This document shows, one piece after another, positions 46,904-58,898 of a DNA stretch of 64,000 bases. Made by a program: the position numbers and the translations under genes. Origin of the DNA: Sipunculus nudus (lineage: Eukaryota > Annelida > Sipuncula > Golfingiida > Sipunculidae); NCBI GenBank assembly GCA_026874595.1, contig CM049314.1, positions 28,597,729-28,661,728 on the forward strand, written 5' to 3'. The notes beneath the pieces are model-generated. The model searched no databases and had not been told where the DNA came from. It worked only from the letters and a program-made list of their open reading frames with translations. Position 1 is the stretch's first letter; each line of letters begins with the position of its first letter.

Positions 46904-47350
46904 TTGAATGTCCGAGAAACGCTATTACACACAGGAGATCGGGTTTTAGTAAAGAATGTCACATTCAAAGGGAAGCACAAAATGGCTGATCACTGGGAGA
47001 AAGAGGTTTACATCGTGCAGAAACAGCCGAATGAAGAGATCCAAGTTTACATTGTTAAAAAAGAAGATGGAAAAGGGCGAAAGAGGATTTTGCACAGAAA
47101 CATGCTGCTTTCGCTAGCGACAATACCACTGTTACCTGTTGTGATCAGTCAGATTTCAAGAAACACCGGAAAAGGACCGTCACTTAAAGAGATTCTGATT
47201 TTGGTGAGTCAAAATACAAGGATGAATCAAAGGACGATTACATGTCAGCAGAAACAGAACTACAACCGTCAGCTACAGAATTTATACCACACAAAGTTGA
47301 CACTCAGAATAATAACACTGAAATTGACTATAACAGAACTGATACTGTAG
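46904..47350 (+). pseudogene. Integrase C-terminal domain
   Basis: TGDRVLVKNVTFKGKHKMAD, then WEKEVYIV and ILHRNMLLSL match the post-core beta-barrel domain of gypsy integrases. The frame drifts off near 47190, where the next frame continues. Confidence 0.8.
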
Positions 47351-47727
47351 GAACTAGACCAATGAGAGATGTTATCGAAAAATATCCTGAAAGTGACCAA
47401 GTGAGTGATAGAGCTGAAGATCAACATCATGAACCTGAAACAAGTGAGACTGAAGAGACTGATGAAGAACAGTCCGACCCCATCACCCAAACGGAAAGCA
47501 TAACACGTGACCCACCGATTCTTCGAGCTCGAACTACGACCTGTCAAACTGAGCGTCCATGTCCGGCCCCTCGTAGGTCATCCTGGAATCGCAAGCCACC
47601 TGAGAGATACAAACCTGAAGATTACAGTTTATCACATATTATCACTAACCTTACAGACAAAATACACTTACTAATGCAAGCCAAAGAGAGTTTTCTGTCA
47701 GCAGCAGCTAGTTTTTGTGGTATATGA
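47242..47727 (+). pseudogene. Pol C-terminal extension
   Basis: A 161-codon acidic, Ser/Thr/Glu-rich tail (SETEETDEEQSD; then RKPPERY near the end) with no membrane helix or envelope feature. Tails of this type end many gypsy polyproteins. It was probably fused to integrase before a frameshift near 47200. Confidence 0.6.
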
Positions 47728-48006
47728 TCATTATTGTATAGGATAAGTGATCACTTAGATATTATATATGCTAGTCATTTATGATGGGATATGTTTGTTG
47801 CTGTCATACTGTTGATCTAGCATATGATATGATAGGATAGTCATGCATGCATGTTGATCATGCTGCCATTAGCTCTTTAGGGGAATTCCTCGTCTTAACA
47901 ACTACGGACTAATGTCACAACTGATACTGATGTAAACACCATGTTTGTATACCATATTGTATAGTATGCAGAATACCATGTATGTTTATGTATTAAAAAT
48001 TATTTT

Positions 48007-48014
48007 AGTGGGGG
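48007..48014 (+). other. Polypurine tract
   Basis: AGTGGGGG lies directly before the LTR start and would prime plus-strand DNA synthesis. Confidence 0.6.
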
Positions 48015-48694
48015 TGTATGTTACGGTTTAATTGTATAGATCCTCACCTTTCATATACCTTTGCTGTAGCCGGAACTGTTTTATTGTATACTTAGCTACT
48101 CTGTGCTGCCACCTATCGTGAATTCTATAACTGGTCACTAATTACCTGCCCGGAAGTGGTCATTCCTCATAAGCTCTTGGTCTGATGCACATGTAACACG
48201 AAGTTACTTCGTATAGAGCGGTGCACACACATTGCTGCCACGTTTGTACAGAACAGTTATTGTTAACAGGATTCCTAGCACAGTGTAAGTCAAGCACAGT
48301 GTAAGTCATAGGTTTAGCACATATTATTGTATCATTATTATATCATATGGCTACTGTAAATAAATATTAACACTTAAGTCAGATATCAGTAATGAACAGG
48401 TCGTTCCATTTTCTCTAGAGTTTCATTGTTCTCACATGTCTTACAACCGTCAAGGAGAACCATTACGTTATTCTTATTATTACAACCAGGACTGTATGTT
48501 CTCTATAACTCTCCTGAATGTGTATATGTCTCATATACATGCTGGTATCACAGTATTTATTATTTTGCCTATATTTGTGGAATCTACATTGAACTGCATA
48601 CTATTGAATCCACAACTGAATAAACGACTATTCCTCCCAAATACTGAGTCGTTATTGATAAGCTGCTCTCTGGTACGAGTAGGAGACGGTTACA
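48015..48694 (+). repeat. 3' LTR
   Basis: Starts at TGTATG or, five bases on, TGTTACGG after the polypurine tract, and ends GGTTACA. It is about 675-680 bp long. It contains a 16-bp tandem duplication (AGCACAGTGTAAGTCA, near 48277-48308) and an AATAAA at about 48620. No 5' LTR remains for comparison, so the boundaries are inferred. Confidence 0.65.
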
Positions 48695-48780
48695 TATATA
48701 TAATAATAATAATATGAGTGTATGGACCTGTGTAAAAAGAGTACATTTGATCAGTAAAAAATGTAGCCACGAAATGGTTG

Positions 48781-49260
48781 GCGTTTCAGCCGGCTACAGT
48801 GTAAGTGCACAGTGTGAGCCTACGCAGGCGTGCACGCCGATTTGCCTACTCTCTACCTTGGTGAAACTTTCTTCACATTTGATGACTTCCCGCGAGTCTT
48901 TTATAGATGCCATTCAAATACATGTGTTAGGTTATTTGCTGGTTTCGTGAAACCCTTATCCAGATTGGATATCCTATTCCTTTCATGTACTGATACGCAC
49001 TTGAAAAGAAAACCCTGCCCCTATCACCCGGACAAAACCCCAACGGATCATTAACTGTATAAAAATGTCCAAAGGAATTCTTGTTTAAACATACTTAATG
49101 CACGAAAGAAGAAGATGGGAAGTCTTATCCATAGAAATTTGTGACGTGAGAACTGGTTTTGGGTCAATCTATATAGGAGTTATACACATCAATTGCTGTT
49201 CCAGCTGCCTCCCAAACACAAACACATCACAATGTTAAATGGGCAGACCTATTCCCTTCA
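48781..49260. repeat. Block paralogous to 1.86-2.62 kb
   Basis: Counterpart of the block near the window start. It begins 87 bp after the 3' LTR. Confidence 0.55.
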
Positions 49261-50980
49261 AAAGACGTAAATTCCCCCTAGTGAGAGTACTATGTTACGA
49301 TCGGATCTTAATGTGATTGTTTTCACAGAAAACTTAAGGAATGTGAATAAATGAGGCGATGAACATGACGCCGGATAATCCCCTAGTATTGGTCACTGGG
49401 GACAGCTTTCCTTACATAAGCTATGCTTTCACGTTTCAGTTTGAAAAATATATATAATAGATAGATAATGTTAACATGTTTTGCAACATGCAATTTCAAG
49501 TGAAAACATGTTTTAGTATTAACATGTCTTAACATGAAACACGTGTCTTATGGGTAATGAAGCATGACATGATTCAAATAAACGGTCACACGTTTCCGCT
49601 TGAAACTGGTAAAAGGTTTGAAAGGCCTTTTTTGTCTCATTTTTAAATGTTGTTCGTATTTCTAATCAAGTTTCAGCTTCCACATGTTTCAAATATTCAA
49701 AAACGTGTTTTAAGAACCTTACACCTTTAGCATGCTTAACATTATGTCTCTATGATTTTGTAATTTCACAGCATACATGATGCAACCATTACAGAATGAC
49801 AGTAACCGTGTCTCTGCATATGGGCCTAACGCGAGTATTTCAGACATGGAACTGTTAAATTAAGAAGATAATAAATGCAAATTATGTTTTATTAACTAGT
49901 TTAACATCTTTTTTTTTATTTAGAACATCAGAAACCGAAGAACACAGGGGGCAATTTTTTCCTTAAACCTGAATTCCATATGAAGCTTATTTTGCATCAA
50001 AGCTGAATATATTTAAAATGATGGAAGCCAATGATTAAAATAACAACATTATATAATATATATAAAAAATATTGTCTAATATTGAAATGTAACTCACAAG
50101 TAAAAATGTATTTATCATATAAATAGTGTAACTGTAATTGTTTCTATCACATGTATTTCAACTAAAAGCCTAGCTGGAGCTTTTTACAGCTGACAATCCT
50201 ATGTTCTTTCCCTAAAATATCTCAAAAGGTTAGAAATTATATCCGTTATCTTATATTTTAGACGAAGAAAAAATGGCAATGTTTATTTACTTCTAATTTT
50301 AACAGTTTAGCCAATGGAAACAAATAAATGTATTCTACAGGAGGTTATATATATATGTGTGTGTGTGTGTAAAATCACAATATCAAAAAAGCATTTTTCC
50401 CCTCTAATGTGCTAATTCTTTTGGAAAATAAAATTTTAGTTTTTCAGTAAATAAAAATTTAAAAGTTCAGATTCATCGTAGATGGAGATATGATAGAAGA
50501 AAAACAAATAAAAACACCTATGAGATAATGTCATGTAGTTTAATATTAGCCTGCTGAAAAGAAGCTGTTAATGGCTGCTTAAAATAGCGTGCGGATTAAG
50601 TATTTTTATGAATGTTAAAATATCAAATGACGATAAAAGAAAATATCCAAAATATGTATACCCAGGGAAAACACTGTACCAAGTTTTTAATAATGTATAC
50701 TTTTTGGTTCTCATATGAATTAAAATCAACATTTTGATGGATTTGAATATAGGGTTTTTTGCCAGTTCTGCTACTGAGAGAGAGAGAGAGAGAGAGTGAC
50801 CCCTGGGAAATATTTTTGAAAATGACATTAATTAACTATGACACTACACTAACTTTTCATCCATTCTGTATGTCCTCTGTATACTTTTGAAACTGTTTCT
50901 CATAAATGAAGTATTTGAAATGTTATAGAATTTTAAATTCTCCTGGATTATTCCAGTCTCCAATCTCAGCCATAAATTAA
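49261..50980. other. Unassigned noncoding sequence
   Basis: Includes a cluster of ACATG motifs (49470-49560 and 49690-49740), a TG tract at 50351-50370 and a GA tract at 50777-50797. No gene is supported. Confidence 0.5.
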
Positions 50981-50987
50981 AATATAC

Positions 50988-50989
<2 letters not shown>

Positions 50990-51035
<46 letters not shown>
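50990..51035. repeat. (TA)n microsatellite
   Basis: Pure TA tract. Confidence 0.95.
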
Positions 51036-51044
<9 letters not shown>

Positions 51045-52270
51045 GTGCCCAGCGGCTGTGCCCAATAATCATATTATTTATAGTTTTGACTGTCCCGTTT
51101 GTCCCTTCCTTATATATCCTTAACATTACATAGAGAAAACAATACAGAAAAAAATTAAGCCAGGTTCACATAAGGGCTTTCAGATAATATACCTTTCAGT
51201 GTCAGACAATTATCAGCATTGTTCGTTCTATAAATCATTGAGCCAAGTGTTGGCCTTTGCATTGCCATTCTGATCAGATAACCTGCAGTTGATCGCCGTG
51301 TGAACTGTTTCTGTGCTCTTAGATAGTGCTTTCTACTTATATTGATCTGTTGATTATACTTCATTTTAACCGCCAGTTTAAAAATGAAAGCCTCGAAATA
51401 TTAAGCAGAAAAGGGGAAGTTTCGCGCCTTCAAACACGGTAAAAATATAAACATGTTTAAACACGTCTCAGGTATGAGACCTTTAACTGCTGCTTATTAA
51501 AGACTTTGTAATGACACATGTTAAACACATATATGACTCCCAAAACATGTTTCTTTTGATGCGTGTAATAGTTAATTTCATACATGAGCGAAAGGGCACA
51601 TTCTGCAGTGTTAAAACGCGCAGTCACCCCCCCCCCCCGCCCTCCCTTATCAGCCGCCGTAACATTTTTTTTAAGGATTTTCAGGCCAACATTTGTTGCC
51701 TGAACCCACTTTCCGGACCTGTGGACATTTGTTGAGGCTTTGTCATTAGCCCTCCTGAGTTAGCCCAGTCCCCCTTTTTTTTCTTAAATCCAGGATCCGC
51801 CCCTGGTTACTTTTATTTAGATACGAGTTTTACTCAGGCATTTCATCAGGATGTTTGCCCGCATGGAATGTGTAAATAACTCGTTCATTGTACGCTGTGT
51901 CTGGTAAACTGATGAAATTAGATTCGTGAAAACATATGAGGTAAAGGACAGGCTTACAACACAAGCGTGAACATTTAACGATGGGTTTTGGGGAAACTCT
52001 TGACAGAATATTCTTTTTATACCAGCACATGGAAACAACCAGCTGCCATTTCTTTCAGCTCCTACCCAGTCAAAGTCATTGCCTATCTGGAGTAAAGAAA
52101 TATCACACGCGCTTAAGGGTTGGCTCTACCATATGGAGCGAGCATGTGTCCGTGAGTGTGCTTTGATCATGTCTCTTTAAACATGTAACATTAAACAGTT
52201 TTAACCGCATACAAGAAAAGCTTTTGCTTCCTTATTTGTCACGGTATTTAAATCTAATAAGATACAGATT
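51036..52270. other. Unassigned noncoding sequence
   Basis: No gene is seen. It contains poly-C at 51626-51638, a p53-like decamer pair at 51449-51468 and a repeat-like end AATCCAGGATCCGCCCCTGG near 51787. Confidence 0.45.
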
Positions 52271-52274
52271 CTGG

Positions 52275-52277
<3 letters not shown>

Positions 52278-52336
<59 letters not shown>
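52278..52336. repeat. (TA)n microsatellite
   Basis: About 59 bp of pure TA. Confidence 0.95.
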
Positions 52337-52338
<2 letters not shown>

Positions 52339-52351
52339 TTATAAATGCAAC

Positions 52352-52600
52352 CATGGGGGGACCACGACTATCGGGGACCGGATCAATTTCATTATTTTCA
52401 GTTCAAAGTAATTGCAAATTGCTCCATTATCAATTAATTATACATAAAAGTATTACTCTTGTTTTAATTGTTCTCAATTTCTTATTTACGTAAGTGTTGT
52501 ATATTTTTTTCGGTCCCCCGATAGTCATCGTGCTTTTTTACATAAAATTGCAATCTTCAGGAGACCGATCCCGGTCCCCATATAGTCGTTTTTCATATTA
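52352..52600. repeat. Small inverted-repeat unit with GACTATCGGGGACC ends
   Basis: GGGGGACCACGACTATCGGG at 52354 is matched in inverse by CGGTCCCCCGATAGTC at 52511 and by CCGGTCCCCATATAGTCG at 52571. The internal sequence is AT-rich and noncoding. This looks like a short inverted-repeat element related to the tandem repeat that follows. Confidence 0.55.
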
Positions 52601-52730
52601 CGTCCCAGAGTTTATTTTAGTTTTCATATGGACAATTAATCGAATCCAGGATGTAACCCTAAGTTTGTGTTCTTGGTAAAGTTATCTAAACTAATAATAT
52701 ACAACACGTTTACCACCGGGAGACCAGAAG

Positions 52731-52908
52731 AACTATCGGGGGACCATATATCATATAAGATTAATTATCAGGGGACCACCACACTATCAGGAGACCATAT
52801 ATCATATAAGATTAATTATCAGGGGACCACCACACTATCAGGAGACCATATATCATATAAGATTAACTATCAGGGGACCACCATACTCCCAGGAGACTAT
52901 ATCACATA
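52731..52908 (+). repeat. 51-bp tandem repeat, about 3.4 copies
   Basis: Period 51 bp, with GGAGACCATATATCATATAA and TTATCAGGGGACCACC in each unit. Neighbouring copies are nearly identical. Because 51 is divisible by three, the repeat reads as a 17-residue peptide repeat (SGDHISYKINYQGTTTL) within the frame 52667-52909. No signal or domain supports translation. Confidence 0.9.
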
Positions 52909-53129
52909 AATGGTGAACAGAAACAAATATGTGGACGGACGTACAGACAGACGAACAGAATAACAGACGGACGGACGGACAAGGTGATTGCTACATGACA
53001 TGCGCTTATTTAACCGGGGCCCTAATGAAACTCAAGGGTTTCAAGACACTAGATGAAACCACAGTTGAAAATCTTATAGTATCAATATAATTTGGCAAGA
53101 TCCAGATAAAGACAACAAATCATGAAAAA

Positions 53130-53640
53130 TAATAAATACATGTGGAGCCACCTGTCTTCAGAAACTGAAGAAACCAGTCATAATCAATAAACACACCAGG
53201 TTTCGAGACATTAGATGAAACCACAGTCGAGAATTGACATATTGCTGTCATTATACAATCTCAAAAACAGTAAACAAAATCGTATAAATTAGAAAAATAA
53301 ATGATATTACTGGCGCCATCATTTTTCGGGAACGGGCAACCCTAGTCATGGTTAATTATCAAGCAAGATTCCTGACAATCCATGCATTAACTCTCAATAA
53401 ACTGCAGATTCTGTGTCATTTTTTAATTATTTTGGGGGGTTCTTACAACCACCATTGCTCGAAGGATGTGGGTCACAGTGAAATATTTTCAGGTTTTCCA
53501 GGAGATGTTTTATTGAACCCCAAAAATATTCAGTTACAGGTTTCTATGTCCTATCGTGTCAAAGCGTGCCAGTCTAACAGAAGGACAGACAGACGGATGA
53601 ACGACGGACGATGAATTATCATTATATCTCAGTTGACTTA
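53130..53640 (+). repeat. GGCGCC-family repeat fragments
   Basis: Degenerate GGAGCCACC at 53142 and GGCGCCATC at 53312, then the family's 3' half (a GACAGACAGACGG run and CTCAGTTGACTTACAGTAAGC). It sits at the left edge of copy B. Confidence 0.65.
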
Positions 53641-55046
53641 CAGTAAGCTAATTAAAACTGAAGACTTGAATATTTTGACAACACTTTAATTGTCAATGTT
53701 TAACTTTGTTGCCGCTTAGGGAGTATATATACGGCCTGAAACCTCAGGAGCATAATTACTGTTTATCAAATATAATAAACCGAAATGCATATATCAAGTT
53801 ATTTAACACTAACAACGCTTCGGAGGTAACATTATATTCACTGCGTTCAAGTATAAAATTTACAAAGCCTTAAGATGACCACGCGATGCCTGATGACATA
53901 TCCTTATTATAAGATTCAACTAACAACCAATCAAATCCATGATTCCGATTCAGACAGACGCACTATCATGTTGTCCTTGCACAACGCTTAATGAATACCC
54001 TTAGACAAGACAGTTGTTAAATACGGCGGCTTTCCGTAGCTTCTGAAAACTACATCATATATGGTATTTAATTACTTCAACCCAACATTTACATCGATAG
54101 GCAATATCAAACATTCTGACTTCCATCTTATCTGTACTTTTCGCCTTACTGAGAAAAAAAGCAGCCCTTCCATTTTACACATTCTAATATAACATAACAC
54201 ATAACATAACACCAACATTTTTTTATTTTAAATAAACATCTCGCCACAACATATATATATATATATATACACACTGGCTTTTTACATATACATAACTAAA
54301 ATTTCGCCTAAAACGAAAATGTTGACGTATGTATTTACTCAGTATTTATTATAAACAGTTTATAGACATCTTTCATTTTCAAACAGTTTGATATTCTTTG
54401 ATATTCCATCATAACGGATTTCATAACGCAGTAGAAAGTATCCCAGTCTATCATATGCATATTTTATTACTTATTTTATGATATAACAATCAGAATCATA
54501 CATTTTTATCAAGGCTGACAGTTTATTAAAAAAAAAACTCGCATATGTAAAATCTTCTTCATGGAGGATGTTAATTAATGTTATAAGTGTATAAAGGCAC
54601 TTGAAACAATATGTTGAATCGCAGGGACGAATCTCAACAAACCCCGTGTATTTTCTAGTTATGATTGCAATTCCATTGTTCTTGTCTGGTACAAGCACTG
54701 GTTCACACACATCACCCAAAAAAAAAACATTGAAAAAATATTACTGAAACCTATTTTTTGTATTGATACCTTTCTGCTCGTGAATTAGCAGTGATGCACT
54801 GGCAATGTCATTGTAAATCATTTAAGTCCACTGAGGATGAACACGACAATACATCATGTTGATACATGAACTCAATGGCACATATGAACAAAATTAAAGA
54901 TATCCTTTGCATTAAACATTCAGATATCCATGCAACAATCCTTTCTTGGGCGCATAAACGTCCTTGTATACTGTAAATGCATGACACACTCTCCATAAGA
55001 ATCCAGTGTTCCAGCAATCCGAATTCTCATGAATAATCTTTTTTCT

Positions 55047-55108
55047 TTAGGCTTTTGGATTTGGAGAATGACAGTTTATGCCTCTTTTTGCCAGCCGCTT
55101 GCATGGAT
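55047..55108 (-). CDS. Candidate terminal exon, receptor copy B
   Basis: On the minus strand CTCATCCAACAG is a plausible acceptor. In phase 1 it reads PCKRLAKRGINCHSPNPKA and stop, a basic cytoplasmic-tail-like end. It would follow the tail exon at 55499, which has an in-frame stop in this copy, so it may no longer be translated. No equivalent was found in copy A. Confidence 0.25.
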
Positions 55109-55498
55109 CTGTTGGATGAGAAAACCTTGCAATAAAATTATTGTATACAAAAATAAACGTATATAATCTTATTTTAAACATTTTTACAATATAGTAATTT
55201 TCTTGTCTTATCATTATCAGTAGTATTATTTAAGCAAACCACGTTGACGATCAGCCTTCAAACAGATATGCGCAATGTTACATAAATATAGGAATAAGGA
55301 AAATATCTGGCAATTGATTTAGTATATACTTTTCTAAAGATACCGATTTGTAGTTGAGCAAATGAGCACTAAACTCAAAACTCACGTTATTTTATAATTC
55401 GGTCAATATAAATTACTTATTCGTCGAAATGTGATATTTCCTTTGCTTTATCTGTATCCATTCACAGTGTGTATGGATAAATAACGACAGTTACTCAC

Positions 55499-55548
55499 CA
55501 AATCAAGCAGCACACCTTACAGGCGCTTCACTACACCGGATACGAATA
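55499..55548 (-). pseudogene. Receptor cytoplasmic-tail exon, copy B
   Basis: Same length (50 nt), acceptor (TTCTTTTGCAG) and donor (GTGAGT) as 23516-23565. In the frame set by the membrane exon it reads IRIRCSEAPVRCAA and then TGA (55503-55505), where copy A has TTA. The protein would end here or the copy is inactive. Confidence 0.6.
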
Positions 55549-57648
55549 CTGCAAAAGAACAAAAATAAGCTTAGTGTCAACATGTGCATAAAGTAAACTA
55601 CAAGCGAAAAGACGGTTTTATAATGCAATAATATCGGAATATCAAAATGATTGCATTCTTCGAAAACTATCATTAAAAAGATTCATAACATAACGACGCA
55701 TTTTAAAGTTTGTTCTTAAAATGTCCCGTGAATATGCCGGCCGGACTTATTCAATAAGGTAAGTGATGCATGCATATCAGTTATGTAGTTAATCACCCTT
55801 TCCGAGTCACCTGAGGTACAAGGCTGAGTCTTCCGTAAATGGTCAAGAACCAAAACAATATCCTAATATGCCAAGAATCAGGCAGAAAGAGCTTGTGTCA
55901 ACAACATGAGAAAAGGTTCATAGGTTCTGTTTCGAAAGGGCGATATATTTACAAATATAATAATTTTCAGTTCTATCATTCAAATCTGCTGTATAAGTGA
56001 AGGGATAAAACTTAAATAGGACACTTAAACATACAGAATTATTGATTATAAATCATTACTGGAGCAACAATTATCAACCAACAGATAAAAGTGTTCAAAA
56101 TTAATAGCAATATAAATTCTCAGTCAATGTATAAAACTTTTGTTTCTGAGGCAATTCACCAATTTGATTAAATGGAATAGGAAATACGAGTCTCAGTCCT
56201 GTCATCTTGTAGCAATATATATGCTTGAAGTTTGTGCCTGATAGATGCAAAAGCAGTCATGCCCTTTAATTACTTGGAATATACTCCGCAAACCACAAGA
56301 GGGAAGCCGTCTTTTTTTTCTCGAAACTGTCTTGATATAACATATTTTTTTAAAATATAATATACATGTATCTTTACAATAATCTTGTACTTTGTTGAAA
56401 GAATTATTTTCCTCGAATTCCTCTTAAAAATGAAATAATAAAATTGATCCATTTGATCTTAAAATTTGTACTGCCAAATACAGCTTTGCAACAGTTCTAC
56501 TGTTGATGCTTTAGAGGCATAAATCTCGATAATGAAATATATATATTTTCCACTCGCAATATCATTATACATTCGTTCAAATTATCATTCTCTGACGTAT
56601 CAGATAAGACTGCTTGCTGGACGGACGTATGGGAAACATTTTTTTTTTACATTATATTCATCAGTAGACCCCGGCATTGATATCGCACACTTGTCTTGAC
56701 AACCCTGAACGTCGTCTACATCGATTCTAAAATATTCTCTTAAAGATTGTCCCTTTTAAGTGTGTTGACATGAACCAATATTTTGGTGTAGTGAGTCTGT
56801 TCCTGCTCTGGATCAGAGGGCATGAATATGTGTTTGACTTTGGCTAAAGAAGCTTCTGACATATAACCATCTCGACAATAATCGTCCTTGCAACCATTGA
56901 TGGTATTCTCGGTACTTTAACTGGATCGACGTATACAACTTGGCACTGATTCTTCCGAAGAAAGACACTCTTTGCTTTCGAAGATAAATGTAGTTCGATT
57001 TAGATTTAGTTGATATAAGCCATTTCATTATTTATCACGTGAACCTGTATCAATATTAAACAAGGTTGGTCTTTTCAGGGCTGTCATATTTTTCATTTGC
57101 TGCAATATCAGTTATAGCAGAGAGCAATATTGTTGTTTAATTTAATGCTACGGATGGATCAATTTACGTCTTTGGGGTAATAAGTCGAGGTAATAAGTGC
57201 ATGGGAAAGGTTAACCCTTGGCGCTCCCTTGATCGCGGATACGAATGCATACTTCCAATGGTCTGATGTAATGAAATCGAATACTTCATTGCTTCCGCTG
57301 CAGGCGTTGTACAACCACTTAACAACCAGAGCCAGAGAATGTCAAACTTATAAACACAATCATACTTTTAAATCACAGATCTATGAATATGAATTCCAAA
57401 GATTATGGTTATCACTGTGTGATGATATAAGAAATAAAGGACCCCCATTGTATTTCTTAGATCCCCAGAAATTCCTTGCCGTTCCGGACCATCTTCAAAC
57501 ATATGGACCGTAGCACTAGACCACGACAAGACCTATAACTGTCAAGACCGAAATCGATACTGAGTCTTGTAAAATGCGTCTTCACGCCGGTCTGGGTGGG
57601 GGAAATACACGACTGGTGTAAAATTAATATGTATAGTGTGCACATTAC

Positions 57649-57718
57649 CATATCAGCAATGCCAGGAGGACGAGGGCACCCACGAATACTCCTGTCACAA
57701 TCAAATAAGGGACACCAG
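57649..57718 (-). CDS. Receptor transmembrane exon, copy B
   Basis: The acceptor ATATTTTTCAG and donor GTAATG match copy A. The exon is 70 nt, 22 codons, with GVPYLIVTGVFVGALVLLAL as the membrane helix, seven codons shorter than copy A on the outer side but with the same phases (1 in, 2 out). No stalk or lectin exon is found upstream on this strand up to the window end, so this copy is incomplete in the window. Confidence 0.6.
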
Positions 57719-57894
57719 CTGAAAAATATTTGACATATAATGATATATTTTAATGTACATGGGTAAATCGCTAAATGCTTTTTATGGTAAATTCCTCTAA
57801 AGCACACTGAATTAATGGGTATTCAGGTATTATATTACGCGATTTCGTGCAAGATTCAAATGAAAAAAATTGAAGCATGTGTTTTTTTATACCA

Positions 57895-57950
57895 ACCCTG
57901 CTATAACTATAACCCACGAGCCGTGGGTCTCGACGCTGAGCTGAATTTGT
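57895..57950 (+). repeat. Dispersed-repeat head motif, copy 2
   Basis: CACGAGCCGTGGGTCTCGACGCTGAGCTG-type sequence, a diverged relative of the head motif at 11046, 61056 and 62803 (longest shared core GTGGGTC..GACGCTGAGCTGA). Confidence 0.45.
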
Positions 57951-57989
57951 CTATAAGGATGGGTTATTTTTTTTTCAAAATATGCGTCC

Positions 57990-58412
57990 TGTGATCAGTT
58001 TGAAGCCAACCTTTCTACTCAAACTGTTTTCATCCACAAACAAATTTGTGAATGGATTTGCCCTGTGACCTTGACCTTTGACCTCGTGAACCTAAAATCA
58101 AAAGGAACCTTTTCTTAATGGGAGGTGTTCCACGTGGAAGACTTCAGGTTTAGGATGAAATGTTTGGCTTAAAATGCATCCACTATCTTCTAAATATGTG
58201 TATTGTCACCTTGACCTTTGACCTCATGACCGCAAAATCAATAGCATTCTTGCCTTAGAATTGGGCCATATATGAGTCAGGTTTGAAATCCAGATGCTAA
58301 TTCAAACTGGAGTCATCATCAGGGAACTAATTTTGCGGACCTACAGAAAGACAAACAGACTGACGAAAAGAGTGGTTAATATAGGACACCCGCTTATTTA
58401 GGGCCCTAGTAA
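57990..58412 (-). repeat. Dispersed repeat carrying AGGTCA half-sites, inverted copy
   Basis: Reverse-complement relative of 14546-15147. TGACCTTGACCTTTGACCTC appears at 58069 and again at 58209, and AGGGCCCTA at 58400. On the minus strand these read as AGGTCAAAGGTCAAGGTCA. Confidence 0.85.
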
Positions 58413-58439
58413 ACAACACACGGTTTCAGGACACAGATG

Positions 58440-58835
58440 CATGAAACTTAAGACACTTGATTTCTTCTTTGAAATAAAAAAAAAATATGCATTTAAGTTC
58501 CTTCTTAAGTTATGCTCAGTCTAATAATGTTATCGTGTTTGTCATTTCAATTCGTTTTTAAGCATTAAAATTTAAGCAAGTTATATTTAATATAACTTAT
58601 GTTCCTTTTATCAGTGTAAAAATACTTGAATAAAATCAGGAAGATGTATAATCAAATATATCTCATACTAAAACAAACTAACTGTCACAAGACCTCACAT
58701 TTACGTTTTTGTATAAATGCGTAATATTTATAATGTAAGGTCAGTGAAACGTGATTTATTTAAATCATTTAGGTCATCTTAATGGTCTTTAAGGTAAACT
58801 GTAACGATAATTTTAGATACCTAGTAAATCGCATA

Positions 58836-58898
<63 letters not shown>

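Larger units (their letters stand above)
44950..48694 (+). mobile_element. Ty3/gypsy LTR retrotransposon, 5'-truncated
   Basis: The order is the end of RT, RNase H, integrase zinc-binding, core and C-terminal domains, a C-terminal extension, a polypurine tract and a 3' LTR. This is the canonical gypsy order, unlike the element at 6.1 kb. Gag, protease and most of RT are missing. Multiple frameshifts and an internal deletion make it non-functional. Confidence 0.88.
53050..57862. repeat. Duplicated segment, copy B
   Basis: Same-orientation paralogue of 19870-26010 with conserved exon and intron order. Homology ends near 57862, just short of where the stalk exon would lie in copy A. It lacks the pogo-like element and associated microsatellites of copy A. 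Confidence 0.85.

Noticed and set aside
47242-47727. Envelope gene of the second gypsy element
   Set aside because: The frame has no signal peptide, membrane helix or cysteine pattern; it is an acidic pol tail.
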